Of a stretch of DNA of 64,000 nucleotides, positions 20,746 to 33,149 are shown in pieces (positions within the stretch are counted from its first letter, which is position 1; each line of letters begins with the position of its first letter). The stretch comes from Sipunculus nudus (lineage: Eukaryota; Annelida; Sipuncula; Golfingiida; Sipunculidae): NCBI GenBank assembly GCA_026874595.1, contig CM049310.1, positions 29,127,058-29,191,057 on the forward strand. The letters are read 5' to 3'. Below the pieces are notes generated by a model that worked only from the letters and a program-made list of their open reading frames with translations, did not search any database and was not told the origin of the DNA. Both the position numbers and the translations under genes were made by a program.

Positions 20746-22674
20746 CAAGGGACCTATGGGTCACTATGCTCAGCTGACGTTAACCTTGAAGGTAAAAATC
20801 TAAAATAATATCAAATGGAGATAAAGTGTAAGAGGAAGAGGTAATAAAGGCCATGGTTGGTTTATATGATTGGTTTGTATTGATGAGCAAGAAATTGTTG
20901 CAAATAATATTTTGTGACCTGACCATGTGTTCCCTAATGTTGAAACTGAAGCATGTGAGCAGTTTGTGAACAAATGATCTGTACAATTACCATGATCATT
21001 AGTTGGCTTTTCGATTAACTGTTGACATTTCAGTAGTTTACACATTTGTTCAATCAAATCTTTTTTTTGTATAATATAAATTATTAAATATGTTTTTTTT
21101 TATGAAATGTATACAGTTGAAATATAACTAATTAACAACATAAAACATGTCAAACAAAGCCTGATCTCAAATTCTGCTGATGCAGGAAAATAATGAACAA
21201 ATGTTTGTAACAAATCCTCATTTTTTTATCACATCAATTTTTTTTTTAATTTAAGTTTATATTTCTATACATTTTCAATATAACATATATATCTGAATAT
21301 AAAAGTTGATTCATAATTCTCAATTGCATCATCATAAATCTCAATCTTGTCAGATAACACCACATCATGCATACAAATGTTTATTTATTTTTTACCACAA
21401 AAATATATCTTTTAAATCTGCAAAACAATAAATGTCTAAAAAAAATACTTTATTTAGATTTCACAATTTTGAATTGTGTCTTTATTTATCCATAATGTGC
21501 TTCATATTTTATCATAATTTAAGCATACTGATGGGTTCCATTATGATTGGTAAAATCATTTAAAAGAAAAATGATTTCTTTAAAAATGTTACATTACACA
21601 ACATTGCATCTTCTGGATTATACCTTGAATTACTTTTTTAAGGAAAGTTTTTGCATATCAGAGTGGAAACAGCATTACAATTAAGGAGATACAGTGAAAA
21701 CAATAACAATACTGCATAACATTTGGTGGGTTGGGTTTGCGGGGGGGGGGGGGGGGGGATGGGGTGGTGATATCAGAATAACTGTACACCTGTCACAGCA
21801 GGGGATCTCCCCCAGTGACTGTAACAAATCAGAAACCCTGGCATAGCTGACTTCCAGTGACCTGGAGTGGGACCCTGCATCTGTAATCTGTAATCAAAGC
21901 AAATGACTACAATAGAGCCTCAAGAAAAAAATCAATAACTAGCTTAATTTTCAAGCTTTTACTTCCAAATTTTAGATTAAAACAAATTAAATATTTATGT
22001 TTACATGCTGTGAAAATTAAATCAATGGTACTTACAGGAAAAAAACGTGCCATGGTCAAAGTTGGGCAAAATTTAAGGTACTGATTTTATTTTTATGCTA
22101 ATTACTTAAAAAATTTACAAAATTCAGATCTAATTTTGGGTAAACAATTGAATCTTAATTAAACATAGTTATATACTTGGGAAAATAGACTCTAGTTTCA
22201 AAATTTTTCATGTTAAGTGAGTAAATATTTTTCCTGATTTTTTACAAAGTCCATTATGTTTGGGCCCATAACTTAAAGAATTTATACTTAACAGACTTAA
22301 TTTCTGGCATGTACATAGGAACTATATAGAAGAATATTTATGGTTAATATGAGGAAAAACAGATGAGTGGTTTTGAAATTAGGCAGTCCTGAAGTGTGAA
22401 AATAGGATTTAAATAAAAAATTGAGGTTTTTCCTTAATTTCTCAAAGGAACGAAGTCGCAAAGACCCAGTTTTCGGCTTGGTAGGAGATCTTGGGGACAT
22501 CTAACATTATGCTGAATTTTGGATTCCTAGGTCTTACGGTTTCAAAACGTGCCACATCTACGGACGGACGGACGGACGGACGGACGGACGGACGGACGGA
22601 CGGACAGACGGACGGACGACGGACAATGGACCACGACTATAGCTCAGATGACTTATAGTCAGCTGAGCTAAAAA
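20746..22674 (+). mobile_element. HLR copy C, inserted in the LINE RT frame (~1.93 kb)
   Basis: The 5' end is CAAGGGACCTATGGGTCAC with CTCAGCTG. The 3' end has an (ACGG)n tract (22560-22610), hairpin TAGCTCAG (22640-22647) / CTGAGCTA (22663-22670) and an A-run. It holds only one of the two body modules seen in copies A and D; its 5' interior is unrelated to copies A and B. The host site reads ATTCTTAAA | CGAAAAAGG, which gives the element's limits to within a few A residues. No target duplication longer than about four bases is possible. A poly-G run lies near 21740. Confidence 0.8.
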
Positions 22675-23207
22675 CGAAAAAGGGACCATGTTATGCCGTT
22701 ACTCCACTGGCTGCCAGTTCAGCATCGGATACAATACAAACTCGCAGTCCTTGTTTATAGATATTTTGATGGATCACTGCCACCATATCTTTCGTCAAAA
22801 CTATGTATTTATCGGCCGGTGCGCACCCTACGCTCTTCTAACGAAAGTCTTCTAATATTGCCTAAGTGCCGTATGAAAGTCGGTGAACGCTCTTTCAGTT
22901 ATATTGCCCCTAAGATCTGGAATTCCCTTCCAGCTGAACTTAGAAAATCCCCCACTATTAATACTTTTAAGACAAATCTTAAAACATACCTATTTCTGCA
23001 GGCATTTTGTAATTAGCAACATTTACTATACATGTAATCTCAGGTGTGTGTGGGTGAGTAGGTGTGTGTGTGTGTGTGTGTGTGTGTGAGTGTGCTTATA
23101 TATTTATATATTGTGTAACTGATGTGTAAAAATGCAAGCGCTTGAGTCTGATCTTGGAGTTCAGCGCTATATAAGTACTATTCATCATTATTATTATTAT
23201 TATTAAT
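22675..23207 (+). pseudogene. LINE reverse transcriptase C-terminus, 3' UTR and (ATT)n tail
   Basis: From 22675 the LINE frame resumes as KRKRDHVMPLLHWLPVQHRI and continues YFDGSLPPYLSSKLCIYRPV, FSYIAPKIWNSLPAELRKSP and a stop at 23014-23016, the standard end of CR1/L2-like pol. The 3' UTR contains a (GT)n run and ends GCGCTATATAAGTACTATT followed by ATT repeats to about 23207, a typical 3' end for these LINEs. This C-terminal piece is intact and shows little decay. Confidence 0.9.
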
Positions 23208-23400
23208 CCCTGCTCACAGAAACTAATGTGCAAAGTAACACTGTAAGATGTACCACTTAAGATCCTTGTGGATACAGGTTCACCTGTGTCAATACTTAGT
23301 GCTAGTGTGTAACATGACAAATTCTGTGAACATGTTCTGAACCATGTACCCCAGAGAATAATTAAAAATGTGAAACAAAACTTCAGTATATGAATAACTA
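23208..23400 (+). pseudogene. Ty3/gypsy aspartic protease (continuation of the 19250 element)
   Basis: Reads PLKILVDTGSPVSILSASV with the catalytic Asp at 23271-23273 in the DTGS motif of retroelement aspartic proteases. It starts directly after the LINE tail. Together with the gag knuckles before the LINE it shows where the LINE inserted. There is one in-frame stop before and one after the motif. Confidence 0.8.
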
Positions 23401-23740
23401 ATGCAATGATGGCCATGATTCTTTGCATGCATATTGATCTTGGAGTGTTTCAGCAGTTCCTGGAAACTGGTGGAGCCACCTGTATCTTTTTGAATTTTTA
23501 CACATTTTTTCTCTATTTTTGATACCTTAAAATGTAACGTAATCTCTTAACAGGGTACAAATCATCACTAGACCTAGAATTTGATGCATTGGTTGCCATG
23601 ATTCTTATCATGCCTATTGCTTATGGAGTGTTTCATCAGTTCCTGCAGACTGGTGGTGCCACCTGTATTTTTTTCAAATTTTTATGCAATTTTTTTCTCT
23701 GTTTGAGATCTTCAAATGAAGTTGACCTCCATTAACAAGG
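23401..23740 (+). repeat. Two diverged ~182-bp tandem units
   Basis: GGAGTGTTTCA(G/T)CAGTTCCTG begins near 23444 and 23626, and GGTGG(A/T)GCCACCTGTAT follows in each. They resemble the GGTGGCGCCACCT core of the satellite at 11340-13060, so they may be a distant relative, probably from the tail of another Helitron-like element. Confidence 0.6.
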
Positions 23741-23774
23741 CACAATTTGTAACTGTTGGACCTAGTATCTTCTA

Positions 23775-24720
23775 ACTGGTCATCCAGGGAGGTCAATGAA
23801 ATATCTCCTTGGAAACCTGAAATTAAGTCTCTGTTATCAATATCGTCTGAGCTATGGGGACAGTTACAGTCTATTAGAGCCAGTTAGGCAGGGTATTGCA
23901 AATATGGTGCCTTCTAAGCAACAGATCATCAGACCAAGGGTTCAAGGACAAACTGGACCATGTTATAACTGTAGACAGTATGGACACTTATGAAATCAAT
24001 GTCCAGACATGGAAACGAAAGCTGTAAATGTTCCTCCCCATAAAAATGTAAATCAGACTGACAGGCCCAGTGAAGGTAGGAGCCAACAGGTAGACCATGA
24101 TCTGAGTGACATTGAGGTTACACAGTCAAGCAGATATAGTGATGACATTTTCAGTAACACTGTTGGTGGTAAACCAGTTGTAACTGTAGAGTTCAATGGG
24201 ATCAAGGCAGATTGTCTGTTGGACATGGGGTCACAGGTGACAACTATCTCTGAAAGACTCTACAGAGAAAAATTAGAGTCAAAGGGGAACTAGTTAATAG
24301 CCGGAAACTATTTGATTGGAATGAGAGCTGCAAAAAGTTTAGAGATACCATATACTGGAATTGCGATGATGGATCTTGTTATAAACAGGGTAACAATCCC
24401 TAACCACAGTGTTTTGATTACCAGAGAATGGTAAGTGTGCAATATCAGGCATTTTGCGTATAAATGTAATCAGTTATGTACCAAATCTTGCCACTTTACT
24501 AGAGGGGAGACAGACCTGCCCCAAAACAGGCTTAGTTAAGGTAGCTTGTACAATCCTGGCAGCTTCAGTGTGTGATATTAGAGCTACACTTAGGCCCAGT
24601 GGAGAAGCTCCTGTTCTTGTTGAGGGCTTAGCCCAAACCCCTCATGGACTAGCTGTTAGTGACTCCTATGTACGCAGATTTCTCAGAAGGCAATTCTTAT
24701 GTATGAGCAGCCAATAGCAC
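23775..24720 (+). pseudogene. Ty3/gypsy gag end and protease remnant
   Basis: The frame from 23796 ends in a zinc knuckle CYNCRQYGHL followed by NQCPD (CCHC, from 23961). From 24009 it continues to KADCLLDMGSQVTTIS, the protease active site with Asp at 24222-24224; the usual Thr of DTG is Met here. Broken frames up to 24720 (NYLIGMRAAKSLEIPYTG, VTIPNHSVLI) match the rest of protease and the linker to RT. The family differs from the 19250 element. Confidence 0.75.
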
Positions 24721-25945
24721 AAGCAAAGACGTGGTGTTGCAACCTAAGACCAGGCTAGGGTTAGCTAAAACTGTACAGACAATAACTTGCAGCAAATCAT
24801 TCAGGATGAAAATCGGTGAGACAGACATGTTCTTCAATGAGGTAGAGCCTATGGAAGCTGACCAGAATGTGGTAAACGACGATCGATCATGTCAATGGGA
24901 TATACCTGATGGGATTGATGGTAAAGAGGAAGAGATACAACAGTTCCCAGAATTAATATCAAATAACAAGAATGTGTTTCACTTTGAAGGCGACAAGCTT
25001 TCCTGTACACTTACAATTCAGCACAGGATTATAATGGATGATGAGACCCCAATATCACAACCATGATGACCTGTACCACCGCAAATATGGACAGAGCTGA
25101 AGGAGTATAGCAGGTATTTTTGTGCTCTTGATTTGGCAACTGCCTATAATCAGGTCCAAGTTCATCCTGATGCTCAATCCAAGATTGCATCCATTAAACC
25201 AATCAGTCTTTATGAGTATGAAAGGATGCCATTCAAACTGTCAAATGCCCATGGGAAGGGGGTTTTGTGCCAAGATTTTGGATATATTATTGTTTTATCT
25301 TGATGATGCTATTTTATATGGTTGGACATACTCTGTGCATCTGCATATACTGGAGGTGGTATTTAAGAGATCGATGGAGCATGGTTTAAGTTTGGAAAGA
25401 AGAAATTGTGTATTTTTCAAAAAAGAAGAGAATTTTCTTGGGCATGTAGTGTCAGCTTAGGGGTTCAGATATTGAAGGAGAGGTTTAAGACTGCATCAGT
25501 TCTAGGCTTTGCCTAATACAGTAAACCATTTGTTCTCGAGACAAATGCGAGTCAGAATTGGCTTGGAGCAGTGTTGACACAGGATCAATATTGTGTAAGG
25601 CATGTTTTTGCACAGTCTAATTGTGGATTATGCAAAGGAGAAAGAAATGTGTGCAATTACTCCTCAAAGAGAGCTCTCACTTTTGCTGTCACAGAAAAGT
25701 TCTGCAAGTACTTGCAGCCAAGTGATTTTCTTGTTGTAACTGTCAACAACCCATTAAGGTATCTAATAAAGAAAAGAAAGCTTTCAGCAATTGACCAAAA
25801 GTAGGCATGTGCTTAAGCTCCTTATAACTTTGTGTTCAGGTATAGAGCTGGCAAGGAAAATGTTTCTGTTGATGTGCTCTCACGTTTGAGGGATAGACAG
25901 TTGGATTTTCAAATGGAGGAGCATTTTTTGTCAGAAGCTCGCGAT
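24721..25945 (+). pseudogene. Ty3/gypsy reverse transcriptase and RNase H remnant
   Basis: The frame 24731-25066 ends in the segment before the RT fingers (LTIQHRIIMDDETPISQP). In another frame CALDLATAYNQVQVHP gives motif A, with its Asp at 25130-25132. From there YERMPFKLSNA covers motif B, but part of the palm is deleted. FYLDDAILYG holds motif C, with YLDD at 25296-25307, and ENFLGHVVSA closes the thumb. RNase H follows: ETNAS, ALTFAVTEKFCKYL and FRYRAGKENVSVDVLSRL. There is no integrase, because the frame runs into a pogo-like transposase at about 25945. Confidence 0.85.
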
Positions 25946-26661
25946 AATGCCCCAGGCAATTGCTTTCCACCATATTTTGTATATCTCATGTACATGTCTA
26001 ACCCCGTTGCCTTCTGACTGCAACACCAGGAAGTGGCATGTATGGCCATCCAGCAGCATCTGGGTGGATAACCTGTGAAAACTTTTTCATGTACATGGAA
26101 CACTTTATCAAGTATGCAAAACCAAGTGAAGATCAAAAGATTTTGTTGATTCTTGATCACCATCAGTCACACATCTCAACTGATGTAATAAACAAAGCCA
26201 AACGAAATCATACATCCTTGTTGGCACTTCCACCCCAGTGATCACATGAGATGCAACCTCTCGACAAAAGTGTGTATGGGCCATTCAAGACCTATATCAA
26301 TCAAACCTCTGATAGATGGTTGAATGAAACAGAGAATGCAGGATAAATCAATGACAATTCATAACATCCCTGCTCTTGTGCTATATGCCTTTCCAAAGGA
26401 AATGACACCAACAAACGTGGTATTGGTCAGGCCTGTTGAGATGACCAGTAAATTTTCTAGGTCAGTTGGAAACGGCTATACATCTTCAAGAAATGCCAGG
26501 GATGCTCAAGTGCCTCTGACACCACCCATGAATGACCTGTTGCCACCCAAGCCTTGTGCAGAGAATACATTGTCTAAAGAGCAAGTCCAGCCTGCCTTGA
26601 CAAAACCTGCTGAAGAAACTTGCACTGTTATCAGTCCCTATGACATCAGACCATTTGGAAA
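25946..26661 (+). pseudogene. pogo/Tigger-like (Tc1/mariner superfamily) transposase, C-terminal half
   Basis: Pogo-like transposases cut and paste TA-flanked elements with a DDE/D catalytic core. The text reads GNCFPPYFVY, TPGSGMYGHPAASGWIT, LLILDHHQSHIS with a catalytic Asp at 26155-26157, LLALPPQ, then after a TGA SHEMQPLDKSVYGPFKTYIN, and in another frame TIHNIPALVLYAFPKEMTPT. It ends at SPYDIRPFGNK, where HLR copy B is inserted. The N-terminal DNA-binding half is absent; a pogo-like N-terminal half lies separately at 45408. One stop and a frameshift make it inactive. Confidence 0.85.
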
Positions 26662-29600
26662 CAAGGGACCCATGGGTCACGGCGCTCAGCTGATCGTGAT
26701 TGGACTATAAATGTTTCTCCACTGTGATACTATATCGAGTCGATAAAGCTTATGAATATCATGTACATGTTGGGCTATTATACAGGAATGTAATGTAATA
26801 TGTGAGTAAATGATAAATGAAATTACCTGACTGATGGATTAATAGAGTCAAATAAAGGTGTTTATTTTTTATTTATTTAGGAGGGGTTGAAAATTGTGAT
26901 ATATTTGAGCAAATATGAATGCAATGACAGCAGTAATAAGCAGTAGTAGAATGATGATAAGGCTATTTGTTGAAGGATCTAAATTGTATGGTAGTCTGCA
27001 AGCGTTCAATTTGACAGATATGATGTTATGATTAACTATGCTGATGAAGTGATTTATGAATATGTGACTGTATGACACAATATCTCTTTAGTCTTGACAA
27101 GGTACATTATTGTGATGCCCACTATGTCTACATATTACACAATATTGACATAATTTCTGGCATGTACATAGGTACCTATGGACGAATAGTTATACAAAAT
27201 ATTAAATAAAGTATGAATATATCTGATTCATCTTGTTCTTGCTTACTCAGGCTGACTTTTGGATGGGGTTCGGAGAAGGGAAAAGTGAGGGCAGCACGAA
27301 GGTGGATGTAGAAATATTCTATTGTAATGTTTTTCATTTATATAAGAATATGAAAAGCTAAGAGGAAAGGGGCCCTCCTACTTGGTTATAGTAAAGTTCT
27401 AAATATATGATTGTAAACTAATACTCTGACAAAACTGTCATGAAGGAAAACAGTAAAAGTTTTGAGATACTGTGTTGCATACGAAAATTTACAGATGGAC
27501 AGGCAAGTGGACAGAATGCACTAATACCTTTATTTCACTTTCAAGAGAATAATGCATTTAAGTTTATATATAATCCTATTTTTTTAAGCAGATCCACTTT
27601 TTCCATTAAGAAGTTTTTATCTGAATCATTTTTTTATTTACAGGTTTATAAATTTTTAATTAAAAAACCTGAAAATATAAGTTAAAATATTAGAATTGTT
27701 GCAAAAGATGCACTCAGTATATATACAGAGTAGAAAAACATTGGGTGATATTATGCATACACATATATTTTATTATTTTTAAATCATAAATGTTTAAACT
27801 GAATTTAAAAGAAAATAATGCCACAACATGGCATCTAAAAGAATATTCCTTGAATCACTATTAAAAAGTTTTGCACATTGGAGTTTTCAGGATATGCTTA
27901 ATTTTATTCACCAAAATAAAATAAAAGTAAATTTGATAAAATAAAACATCTTTTCAAATAAAGTATACACACTGTTGGTTGAATGAGGGACAAACAATAT
28001 TATTGTGCTGATCACTATCCCAGTTTTAATTAATTACTGGAATTAATAGTCAATTTCACACCTGGTGAAGTTTTTACTCTTCTGAAGTAAGGAATTACTT
28101 ATCTCATGAACATCCACACATTCACACTTTGTGGACACAATTAAATGTACACTTTAATCATTGTAACCCTGGTGGTTCAATACAGAATCTAAAATGTAGC
28201 ATGTCCAAGAATAAAATAAAATACAGAAAAATTATAACATTCATCTAGTTTATGCACCAGCTGGGGGGGATGAGTGCAGGGCAGAGGGGAAGCCTGCTAG
28301 TAGTGGCCAAGCTGGGCCAAGGTAAGCTGCCTGGGGTGGGTTACATAATGCAAGTGAAGGCTGTACTACTAGGTGGGCTAGATGTAAACAACACTTGACA
28401 TGGTGTATGAAAACATGAATAAAAGCTATTCATTCCAATCAATTTCTTTTGAAAGTTCAGATTTTAAAAGATTAAATCCTTATGCATATATGCTGGGAAA
28501 ATTAAATCAACAGTGCCAAAGTTGGACAAAATTTAAGGTATTGATTTTTTATTTATGCTAATAACTTGAAAAATTTGCAAAATTCAGATCTAATTTTGGG
28601 TAAACAATTGAATCTTGATTAAATAAAGTTATATTCCTTAAAAAAAGTCTCTAGGTTCAGCAATTCTCATGTTAGGTGAGTAAATATATTTCCTGATTTT
28701 AAAAAAATATTGCATTATGTTTTGGCCTATAACTTCAAAATGATACCCAATACTGACCTAATTTTTGGTATGTTCATAGAAAATGTATAAAAGAATGTGA
28801 ATACTAAATACGATCAAAAACAGATCAGTGGTTTTGATATTAGGCAGCCTTGAAGTGTAACAATGGCTTTTTTTTATGGAAAACAGATTTTTTTTTCCTT
28901 AATATCTCGAAGGAACAAAGTCCTAATGACCCAATTTTCGGTATGGTAGGAGATTTTGGGGACATCTAAAATTATGTCAACAGCCTGGGGAGCATAGAGA
29001 TGTGCACTGAATGACCTACAGTCATCAAAGTGGACTGCTTGACATTGTAAGGGAATACAACAAGAGCCTCCAAAAAATTCAATAACTAGCCTAATTTTGC
29101 AGCTTTTATTTTCAAATTTCAGATTTTAACAGATTAAATCCTTATGTATACATGGTGTGAAAATTAAATCCACAGTACTAACAGGAAAAAAAAAGTGCCA
29201 TGGCCAAAGTTGGGCAAAATTTAAGGTACCAATTTTATATTTTTGCCAATATTTAAAAAAATTTACCAAATTTTTGATCTAATTTTTGGTATACAATTAA
29301 ATTTTGATTAATTAAAGTTGTATTACTGGAAAAAAAGTCCCTACCTTTAACACTTTTGGTCTTAAGTGACCAAATATCTTCCTGATTTTTTTACACAGTC
29401 CATTATGTTTGGGCCCATAACTTTTTTAAATTATATAATACTGACTTAATATCTGGCATGTACATAGGAACTATATAGAGGATCATTTATGGTAAATATG
29501 AAGAAAACCGGATGAGTGGTTTTGATATTAGGCAGTTCTGAAGTGTGAAAATAGATTTCTAATAAAAAATTGAGGTTTTTCCTTAATATCTCAAAGGAAC

Positions 29601-29792
29601 AAAGTCCTATTGACCCAATTTTTGGCATGGTAGGAGATTATGGGGACATCTAACTGTATGCCGAAATTCAGATTCGTAGGTCCAAAGGTGTCGAAACGTG
29701 CCAGTCTTACGGACGGACATCCAGACGGACAGACCAAAAGACGGACGGACGACGGACAATGGACCATGACTATAGCTCAGATGACTTATAGT
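26662..29792 (+). mobile_element. HLR copy B, 3' end cut within the hairpin (~3.1 kb)
   Basis: Collinear with copy A over its whole length with small indels. The 5' end has the 12-bp palindrome GACCCATGGGTC at 26667-26678. The 3' ACGG-rich tract (29710-29750) is short, and the sequence leaves the family at about 29791 in the middle of the terminal hairpin, so CTGAGCTAA is missing. It is inserted in the pogo-like transposase, making it younger than that fragment. Confidence 0.75.
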
Positions 29793-30159
29793 GCTTCTAA
29801 GCGCTGTTCAGAGCTTTTTAATTTTCACTGTTTGAAGCTTTCAAATTATGTCATTAACTTGACTGAATGTTAATCTGTCTGCATTTTATTGTCTCCTTTA
29901 CACTTTTAAGATAGAAAATAAGGCAAACTCATTTTTATTATTACTTTCAGATATAATGTTTGATGTTTGTTTTAATAGATAGTTTGTTTTAGATAGATAA
30001 TAAGGCAAACTCATTATTATTAATTAATAATTATTGTAACATAATAACAAACATTTATTGAATGTCACTTATAACATTTAACTGTCTTCTGTCACTTTAA
30101 AATTTTGCATTCTCTTTCAGAAACTGATTAACTTTTCCTTATTTTTTTTTATCTTGCAG
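29793..30159. other. AT-rich spacer
   Basis: Contains two short copies of GATAGAAAATAAGGCAAACTC-like sequence (near 29910 and 29993) and a pyrimidine run ending in AG at 30159. Nothing else was seen. Confidence 0.4.
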
Positions 30160-30411
30160 TTGGGTACAATAAATCTTACCCCTGTTTAGTACAATGGGGT
30201 CATTTTTGATGGTGTCAGGATAGAGACTGCAGATAATGTGGAACTTTGTGTAAACATCAGCACAGGGGTAACAGAAGTGAACTGTGCTATAAACCTACTT
30301 AGTCTTGAGACGAATGTTTGGTCTTATACAGAGGATATCTTGCACCATCTGCCACTGCTTGTAGACCTTACAGGAGAAAACAGGCATGTTATCAGAATAT
30401 CCAACACCTGA
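30160..30411 (+). other. Unassigned exon-like open frame after a strong splice acceptor
   Basis: A polypyrimidine tract ends in TTGCAG at 30159. After one in-frame TAG (30187-30189) a 73-codon frame without ATG runs from 30190 to a stop at 30409-30411, starting YNGVIFDGVRIETADNVELC and containing NLLSLETNVWSYTEDILHHL. The composition is protein-like. I do not recognise the family; it may be an internal exon of a transposon or host gene remnant. Confidence 0.3.
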
Positions 30412-32217
30412 AGTGATTTACATTTAGCTCCTGGCAGCAACAGTATGTAGGGGGTAAGTGATAACCAGCATGATAAGGTTAAAAGGTCAAGAATGACAGA
30501 TCAAAACCAACTACTTGTGTCATCTATATTCTCACTATTTTGAGGATTTTTTTAAGATAGCATGAAAGTTACCTGAGCTAATAAACTAATACTTGCTAAA
30601 CTCTAACAACATGATTATAGAGAACAAAAGTTCTAGTATCTCAAGAATTAATTGCATAGATTACGATAATATTTGCTGTACATGCTCATCATGGAAAGGT
30701 TTGTATGTTTACCTGTGATTATTGGTGCCATCTGTTTTTTTATTAATTATTACACATTGTTATTTCTTTTATTGAGACTGCCAAATTAGCAATTATGCAG
30801 TTTCGCAAGTTTTGTTTTTATGCAGTTTTTGCGACATCTCATAATGATGGCCTGCTTAACAATAGTCTCAAAGTACCAGCTAAATTTCATTTGGAAATGC
30901 AGTGTCACTATAAAAAAATTGTTTAGATTAAACTTCTGAGTGTGATGTATATTTTCATTGATAATGCGATCAATTACCCAAAATAGATAAAGTGCTCAAC
31001 AATTGGCTACAAGACAGACAGCAACAAAAGCAAATTTGCTGGCCGTTCTGAACTGTCACATGGTAAATTGGTCCACTGCCAAGTTGCACTGATCTGGAGC
31101 AATATCTTGTGTAGTTACAGACACCGGGGTAACCAGGTGCCCTTATTTCTCAACACAGGTTATGCTTTTAACTGAAAAGAAGAAAATAATTAGCCAAATT
31201 AAATTTAAATTCAAGAAATAAATCTTATTTGACAGTATTAAACTATTAATTGCTAATTTGTGCTGCACAAGTTTTCTTTGGGAGGCCTCTCTTTTGCTCT
31301 TTTTTGTTCTCTCTCTACCCTGGCCCACTCCTGGGTCCCACCCATACCATTTGTACCCCCCTCAGGTTATCCTGGCTGCACCCCTGAGTTATGACCAGTC
31401 AGACTGTTTTCCTAGTTCATTAACTTGTTCTCATTCAACTCTCATTATTATGGATAAAACTTAAGACACTGACAGTCACAGAAATATATTAATACTCTGT
31501 GAAACGGGTACAGGCCTTGGCCTTGGCTGTGAAATCCTTGGCATGAAGTTCAGTACCAGAAAGATTCATCAGTCACTGGTGGCTCTCTGCTTATGATGTG
31601 AACTTGGACAACCTAAGGCTGATGTATTTGTATGTTTTATTTTGGTTTCCTTGGAAAGAAAGACCGTGTGCTGTACAAAGAAACTGTCACTGACCTTTAA
31701 GCAAATAGGAAAGTAACACCAGAAGGCAAACAGAAAATACAGGAAATTTACAAGATGTTAGGTGAGAAAGTGATGACTGATGATGGGAAGAAAAGCAAGA
31801 TAAGGATGATTCAGAGGCTTTTCCATCACTAAAACTGACGTATGGAGGTCAGAATCCAAACACCTGTCTTACAATAGCAGACAATGCGCTGGTTCACCGA
31901 TTTAGGCTATAATAATTTTTCACTGTCATTATATCTCTCTTTCCATCTGCTTTACTGGTAACTGATCTCATGTGCACTTAAATATTGCATTAACATTAGT
32001 TATTATATATAATAAATATTAACACCTCTTACCACATAACAAGAGCACCAAGACAATGGTTATCATGAACTTTTACTAAGATGTTTTGAAATCGCTGAAG
32101 GAGTATGTGATGGTATTCCAGTCAAAGTCACGAATGATCCACAAGATTCATAATCATCAGGAGGAAGTTTTCTGAAAATTCTTATCATGTTTAGTCAAGC
32201 CAGAGGTATTACAGGGA
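30412..32217. other. Largely unannotated region upstream of a transposase-like remnant
   Basis: A short frame near 31715-31820 reads GKQKIQEIYKMLGEKV, possibly part of the element that follows. The rest is AT-rich with no clear motif. Confidence 0.3.
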
Positions 32218-33118
32218 ATGACAGCATCAAATTTGAAAGCGCTGAAGATCACAGACAAAGAATTGCTTGGTGAAGTGGACATTTTCTATGGTGGTGGCAC
32301 ACAAAGCCTGATCAATCAACTGCTCAAGAATGACTCCATCCTGAAGACTTTCAGAATAACAGCCCTGAAAGCATACATAGAGTGTACAGAATATATGCAA
32401 AAGAAGCTGCAACTGGACAGTCCTCTGTTGAGAGCTCTGTCAGCCATTGATCCTTTGGCACTTTCCTGACACAACAACAATAACAAAGTTACTGAAGAAG
32501 CTACAACAACTAGTGAGAGGGATACTGTCAAAGGAAGAAGAAAGTGCCTACTAGCTGGAGGCTCAAACAATCCAGCTGGACCTAAGTTTGCCTCCCAGAA
32601 GTGATACTAAAGTAGATAAGCGGTGAGATGCTGTGTTCAGCAGTGGGAAGTACACAGCACTCGGCAAGCTAATACAAGCTGTACTTTCTGTTTTCTATGG
32701 GCCTGCTGTACAGGGATCATTCATGTCATGGGAGATATCATTGATTCAAAGTCAGGACGAATGAGAATGGAGACTTGCAGCTCCATGCAGTGTGTGAAAT
32801 ATCCATTCAGGTCTAGGAATAAAACAGGAAGAGAATTTTTCCATAGAAAGGATGTTGATTATGACCAAGTGGAAAAATACATTTGCTACAATATAGCCGG
32901 GTCTGCTGGAGAATATAAGGAGAAAGAAAGAATGAGGCAGGAAAGGGAGGAGGAGGAGATGAGCAAGAAAATCAGACCCACTTCAGACAAGAAGAAAACT
33001 AAAGCAGCAGCCAAGGCTGTAAAAGAACAAGCTGAAAAATTAGCAAAAGAGGCACAGGAGAGAAAGTTCATGAGGAAGAGAAAGCTTGAACAGCTTGAAC
33101 CTTTTGTTCGAGTTAAAA
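32218..33118 (+). pseudogene. Transposase-like remnant (hAT-C-like helical region and basic coiled coil)
   Basis: The frame 32218-32469 contains a helical segment ending AYIECTEYMQKKLQLDSPLL and RALSAIDPLALS. After a stop and frame changes come KYTALGKLIQAVLSVFYGP and, from about 32723, VMGDIIDSKSGRMRMETCSS. The C-terminus (32900-33110) is a highly charged Lys/Glu/Arg coiled coil. The order resembles the C-terminal dimerisation region of hAT-type transposase-derived proteins that I have seen in invertebrate genomes, but the family name is uncertain. Several stops show decay. The end abuts an SGNH hydrolase remnant. Confidence 0.4.
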
Positions 33119-33149
33119 TGTTTGTCTTACTTCAGCACACTGCAGGGTT

